NCBI GenBank assembly: GCA_035638255.1
Contig: DASRAJ010000098.1
Location: forward strand, 131,533 to 195,532
Direction: 5' to 3'
DNA from: DASRAJ01 sp035638255
GTDB lineage: Bacteria > Bacteroidota > Bacteroidia > Chitinophagales > UBA10324
DNA length: 64,000 bases
In this document: positions 60,968-64,000 of the stretch, in pieces
How positions within the stretch are numbered: position 1 is the first letter of the stretch
Layout: every line of letters starts with the position of its first letter
Made by a program: the position numbers and the translations under genes
The notes under the pieces: generated by a model
Database searches by the model: none
The model's input: the letters and a program-made list of their open reading frames with translations, nothing else
Told to the model about the DNA's origin: nothing

Positions 60968-62170
60968 TTATTCAGGAATTACAAGACGCTCTGTTGAAGC
61001 ATAATAATCGTTGCAAAGGACAACAGTGTATGCTCCTGGTTTCAATCGACTGATTTCAATCTCTGATTGAAATGAACCATCTGGATTCTTTAACGAACGA
61101 TTATAAACTTCTTTTCCGTCAATATCAGTGATTCGAAGCTGCGCATCTTCATCCGGTTTGAATTCATGTTTTAGATAGAGCATTCCATAGGAAGGATTTG
61201 AAACGGCAAACTGCTGACCTAAACTATCACTTCCTGTATGCGACCGAAAAGTCACAAAGCATGAAACAGGTGTCGGTGAAACCCAGTTTGAAGTGCTTCC
61301 TGTCAAAGCAAAGTTTTTCATCACACCGTTGGTGTGATTGCTTGATAAGTCAATCAGAGAATCGAGACCTGTGTTTTCTCCGTTGCCGGCTCCCTGATCA
61401 AACGTGTAGTATCCAACAAGCGCTGATTCATTTTCCGGATTAATGTGAACCGACATCGAAGCGAGAATTTCAGCCTGCGTGCGTGCAATATTCCAAAACC
61501 GTATTTCATCAATATAACCATTATACATGGAGCCGGAACGTTCACCAATTTTCCATCCTACGGCCGTTGGCAAATTCGGCGAAGAATCATAGCCCGTGGC
61601 AGCTAATAAGCCATTCATATAAATTTTATAGGCGGAGTTTCCCTTACGCACAATAGCGAGATGATTCCATGTATTGGGAACTGTTCGAATTGAACCGGCA
61701 ACAACTAAAGGGCCGGCTATATCATGCGCAATTCCATCTTCGTCCCTGTAACCAACTCCCAATGAGCCACCCGGATCCAGGTAAATGTTGAAGCGGTTTG
61801 CATCTGTATCGTCAGGTCTTGTCCAAAGAATTGCGGTATGATGTTTTGGGTTGCACTTAAACCAAAATTCCAGAGTAGCATCCCCGGGGTTGTGAAAAAG
61901 AAATTTATTACTGAAGAATATTCCATCGTCAATACCATCAAAATGAAGTGAGTTGCCTTGTTCATCAATTAAGGAATCACAATCATTATCGAAGCCATCG
62001 CATATTTCTGTGGCTCCTGCATGAATAGCACCATCTGCATCGTTGCAATCATGAACAGAAAGATATCCATCATTGTCACTGTCGTTGCCTGTCATTCGCT
62101 TGCATTGAACATTGAGGCATAGAATTCCAGCGACGAGAATTTGAAACAAGAAAATAGTTGCCTTCTTCAC
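60968..62170 (-). CDS. secreted LamG-like protein with MopE-like metal-binding motif and T9SS-like C-terminus
   Basis: A 400-residue exported protein. The N-terminus (ILVAGILCLNVQCKRMTG) resembles a lipoprotein signal, with a possible lipobox at VQC. Next is a MopE-type metal-binding motif (DSDNDGYLSVHDCNDADGAIHAGATEICDGFDNDCDSLIDEQGN). A LamG/concanavalin-like domain follows (about 75-285, SLHFDGIDDGIFFSNKFLF, TLEFWFKCNPKHH, YNGYIDEIRFWNIARTQAEI). The last 75 residues (AVSNPSYGMLYLKHEFKPDED to ERLVIPE) look like a T9SS C-terminal domain. No operator copy was found directly upstream. It lies 155 bp upstream of the SBBP gene on the same strand. Confidence 0.88.
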   Translation of the reverse strand: MKKATIFLFQILVAGILCLNVQCKRMTGNDSDNDGYLSVHDCNDADGAIHAGATEICDGFDNDCDSLIDEQGNSLHFDGIDDGIFFSNKFLFHNPGDATLEFWFKCNPKHHTAILWTRPDDTDANRFNIYLDPGGSLGVGYRDEDGIAHDIAGPLVVAGSIRTVPNTWNHLAIVRKGNSAYKIYMNGLLAATGYDSSPNLPTAVGWKIGERSGSMYNGYIDEIRFWNIARTQAEILASMSVHINPENESALVGYYTFDQGAGNGENTGLDSLIDLSSNHTNGVMKNFALTGSTSNWVSPTPVSCFVTFRSHTGSDSLGQQFAVSNPSYGMLYLKHEFKPDEDAQLRITDIDGKEVYNRSLKNPDGSFQSEIEISRLKPGAYTVVLCNDYYASTERLVIPE

Positions 62171-62391
62171 TGTAGTGGTTATTTTCTCTTGTGAATATAT
62201 GCAGAATAATGAGTACAGGAAGCCCAGGAAACTTATTCATTCAACTTCCATGCAGGCATCGGGATTACTGGAATGAAGAAATGAATCATCACCCCATACT
62301 TGCGGCAGAAGCATTCTTTCAGTCAACCACCTGGGTTTTTGTGCTGTGAAAAAATCTTCGGCACTTCTGCCTCGCGATTTGAAAGCTTGAT

Positions 62392-62490
62392 GAAACACTT
62401 GAAGGAACAGGTCACATGGGAATTATTGAAGCGATGGAGGAAAGCCAGAATAAAATTCAGGAGTGGATTGATGTGTGTAATGTTCCGGAA
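62392..62490 (+). pseudogene. remnant of an alpha/beta-hydrolase gene (last 30 codons)
   Basis: The stretch reads in frame as ETLEGTGHMGIIEAMEESQNKIQEWIDVCNVPE, almost identical to the C-terminus of the intact hydrolase at 41469-42293. Most base differences are at third codon positions (about 85 percent identical by eye). Nothing upstream resembles the rest of the gene. It is fused head to tail with a broken kelch gene. It is a relic of a paralogue or a duplicated and diverged end. Confidence 0.8.
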
Positions 62491-62807
62491 AGGTGCCACT
62501 CAGGCCTGTTCCTATATATCCCTTGCTGTTGATGCTGAAGCCAACAGCATTGGAGCGTGCGGTTCCCCCGAAATCGGCTTTCTGCGTCCACGTGTCAGCG
62601 TTGGGATTGTATTCCCAGAAATCTTTTGTTCCACTACTCCCGTTCCGATATAACCCATGCCGCCGATGCTGAAACCAACAGCATAACCGCGGACAGTTCC
62701 TCCGAATCCGCTTTTTGCGTCCAGGTATTTTGGGCGCGGCTGCAGGGTAAGCCGAATAGAATTAAAATTGCGAATGCTGGAGCAACTAATAAGTAATTTT
62801 TTTTCAT
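62491..62807 (-). pseudogene. frameshifted and truncated kelch-repeat secreted protein gene
   Basis: From ATG at 62807 the frame encodes a signal peptide (MKKNYLLVAPAFAILIL...PCSRAQ), then TWTQKAD. After that the kelch pattern FGGTVRGYAVGFSIGGMGYIGTG appears only after shifting frame, and a second shift near the next repeat is needed to read SGTKDFWEYNPNADTWTQ and FGGTARSNAVGFSINSKGYIGTG. The gene is thus broken by at least two indels and is cut off at about 62491, where the hydrolase remnant starts. Kelch-repeat T9SS proteins of this type are common in Bacteroidota. Confidence 0.8.
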
Positions 62808-62833
62808 TTTACATTTGTTTAAAAGCTTAAGAT

Positions 62834-64000
62834 TTATTTTGTCACAATCAATTTCTCCGTCTCCAGATTTTCTGCCGACTGAAATTGCAGAAAGTAAACT
62901 CCCGCATTAAGCTCTTCAGCATTCCATTTCAATTCATTTTCTCCTGCTGCAAAAAATTTATCGGCAAGACTTGAAATTAATCTTCCGCTCATATCAAAAA
63001 TTTTGAGGGAAACTTTTTTTGATTTTGAAAGTGTGAAAGAAACGGTGGTGGAATTAGAAAAAGGATTTGGAAAAATCTGAAAACCCTTTTCCTGTTGCTG
63101 TTCAGATACAGCAGTAGGTATTTGGCACAGCCCTGTAACCTGCACCGGGGTCCATCTATCGGTGGTGGTGCTATCGCCAAGCTGCCCATAGTTATTTCTT
63201 CCGCACGCCCAAACCGTGCCGTCATTCTTCACAAAAAAGGAATGATTCCACCCACCTGCCACTTCGGTGATACCTGTGAGTCCGATCACTTGCACAGGGG
63301 TCCACCTGTCAGTAGTGGTGCCATCGCCAAGTTGCCCGTATTGATTATTTCCGCAAGCCCAAACCGTGCCGTCACTCTTCAAAAACAAGGAATGAGAATA
63401 TCCGCCTTGTATTGCGATGATTCCCGTAAGCGAATTCACCTGCACCGGAGTGTGACTTTCGGTGTTTGTGCCATCTCCAAGTTGTCCACTACCATTCGCT
63501 CCGCAAGTCCACACTGTGCTGTCATTCTTCAGAAAAATGGAATGTGCATATTCAGCTACCACAGCAATAATTCCCGAGAGCGCGCTCACCTGCACCGGGG
63601 TGAGTTGTTGTGTGGTGCTGCCAATACCAAGCTGCCCATACAACTGCTCTCCACAGGCCCAGGCCGTTCCGTCATTCTTCAAAAATAGGGAATGTGAAGT
63701 TCCGCTTGCTACCTTGATAATCCCCGTGAGCGCGCTCGCCTGTATTGGAATACCCGACGAGGTGGTGTTACCATTGCCAAATTCCCCCCAGATATTCCAT
63801 CCACACGCCCAGGCCGTTCCGTCATTCTTCACAAAAAGGGAGTGATGCTGACCGGCATCCATTGCGACAATCCCTGTGAGTGTGTTCACCTGCACCGGAG
63901 TCCAGTTGTCAGTATAGGTGCCATCGCCAAGTTGCCCATCTCCATTGTATCCGCAAGCCCACACCGTGCTGTCATTCTTCAGAAAAAGGGAATGGAAGCG
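62834..64000 (-). CDS. RCC1-repeat secreted protein with T9SS domain, 3' part (runs off right edge)
   Basis: Read on the minus strand, the frame is open to the right edge, so the 5' end and signal peptide are missing. Visible are 388 residues: five complete RCC1-type repeats of about 49 residues plus part of a sixth (HSLFLKNDGTAWACG, GQLGDGTTTDRWTPVQV), each of which would be a blade of a seven-bladed propeller, and a T9SS type A domain at the end (FQIFPNPFSNSTTVSF to ETEKLIVTK). At DNA level the repeats are about 150 bp with high similarity, so slippage or recombination between copies is likely. Function is unknown; it could be a surface adhesin. Confidence 0.9.
   Translation of the reverse strand, partial: RFHSLFLKNDSTVWACGYNGDGQLGDGTYTDNWTPVQVNTLTGIVAMDAGQHHSLFVKNDGTAWACGWNIWGEFGNGNTTSSGIPIQASALTGIIKVASGTSHSLFLKNDGTAWACGEQLYGQLGIGSTTQQLTPVQVSALSGIIAVVAEYAHSIFLKNDSTVWTCGANGSGQLGDGTNTESHTPVQVNSLTGIIAIQGGYSHSLFLKSDGTVWACGNNQYGQLGDGTTTDRWTPVQVIGLTGITEVAGGWNHSFFVKNDGTVWACGRNNYGQLGDSTTTDRWTPVQVTGLCQIPTAVSEQQQEKGFQIFPNPFSNSTTVSFTLSKSKKVSLKIFDMSGRLISSLADKFFAAGENELKWNAEELNAGVYFLQFQSAENLETEKLIVTK

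Noticed and set aside
62300..62796. Open frames of 117 and 79 codons on the plus strand at the relic zone
   Set aside because: They run in other frames across the hydrolase relic and the kelch relic; neither gives a plausible protein.

Overview
The window looks like chromosome of a member of the Bacteroidota, probably an environmental lineage in or near the Chitinophagales/Sphingobacteriales, although the exact order cannot be fixed from sequence alone. The evidence is thirteen proteins with type IX secretion (T9SS) C-terminal sorting domains, exact matches to the Bacteroidota promoter (-33 TTTG, -7 TAnnTTTG), weak or absent Shine-Dalgarno sequences, a NarL-type 'reg_prop/Y_Y_Y' sensor kinase, a methylmalonyl-CoA mutase large subunit without a B12 domain, and family proteins such as DUF5777, choice-of-anchor B and choice-of-anchor V.

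Bases 1-8.1 kb are housekeeping: 5' part of pheT (runs off the left edge), a DUF2721 membrane protein, tRNA-Ser(GCT), tRNA-Pro(TGG), dnaA, methylmalonyl-CoA mutase, an unknown membrane-anchored protein, an IscA/HesB-type protein and an HPt domain protein. From 8.2 to 34 kb, housekeeping genes (fumC, dedA, cysH, an inositol-monophosphatase family gene, lnt, rsmI, an M28 peptidase, purS, pssA, an SSS symporter, an M23 peptidase, bcp, YceI, an XRE-S24 regulator, a PAP2-like membrane protein) alternate with secreted T9SS cargo. From 34.2 to 42.3 kb lie rpoN, two amidohydrolase-family genes, an antitoxin/MazF pair and an alpha/beta hydrolase.

From 42.5 kb to the end is a block of very large secreted proteins built around a separate sensor kinase gene and NarL-type regulator gene, which converge tail to tail. 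The most interesting signal is here. A quasi-palindromic motif (two related forms, core GGGTGATTGA / GGTGATTGACG) lies upstream of the kinase, of the regulator and of three secreted-protein transcription units. In three of the five cases it sits exactly 18 bp before a -7-like box. I propose a self-contained, autoregulated surface-protein regulon: kinase, regulator, operator, a probable operon of tail-fibre-like protein, M43 metalloprotease and mosaic adhesin, and further propeller proteins. The right end holds two gene wrecks (an alpha/beta-hydrolase tail and a frameshifted kelch gene) and a 5'-truncated RCC1-repeat gene.

A second unexplained layer is a set of short tandem micro-repeats with 6-16 bp units of unrelated sequence. 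They begin at or within a few bases of stop codons (fumC, the inositol-phosphatase gene, lnt, rsmI, the M28 peptidase, the tandem amidohydrolase, rpoN), and in two genes they encode the hydrophobic part of the signal peptide. No CRISPR array, insertion sequence, rRNA or recognisable oriC was seen.
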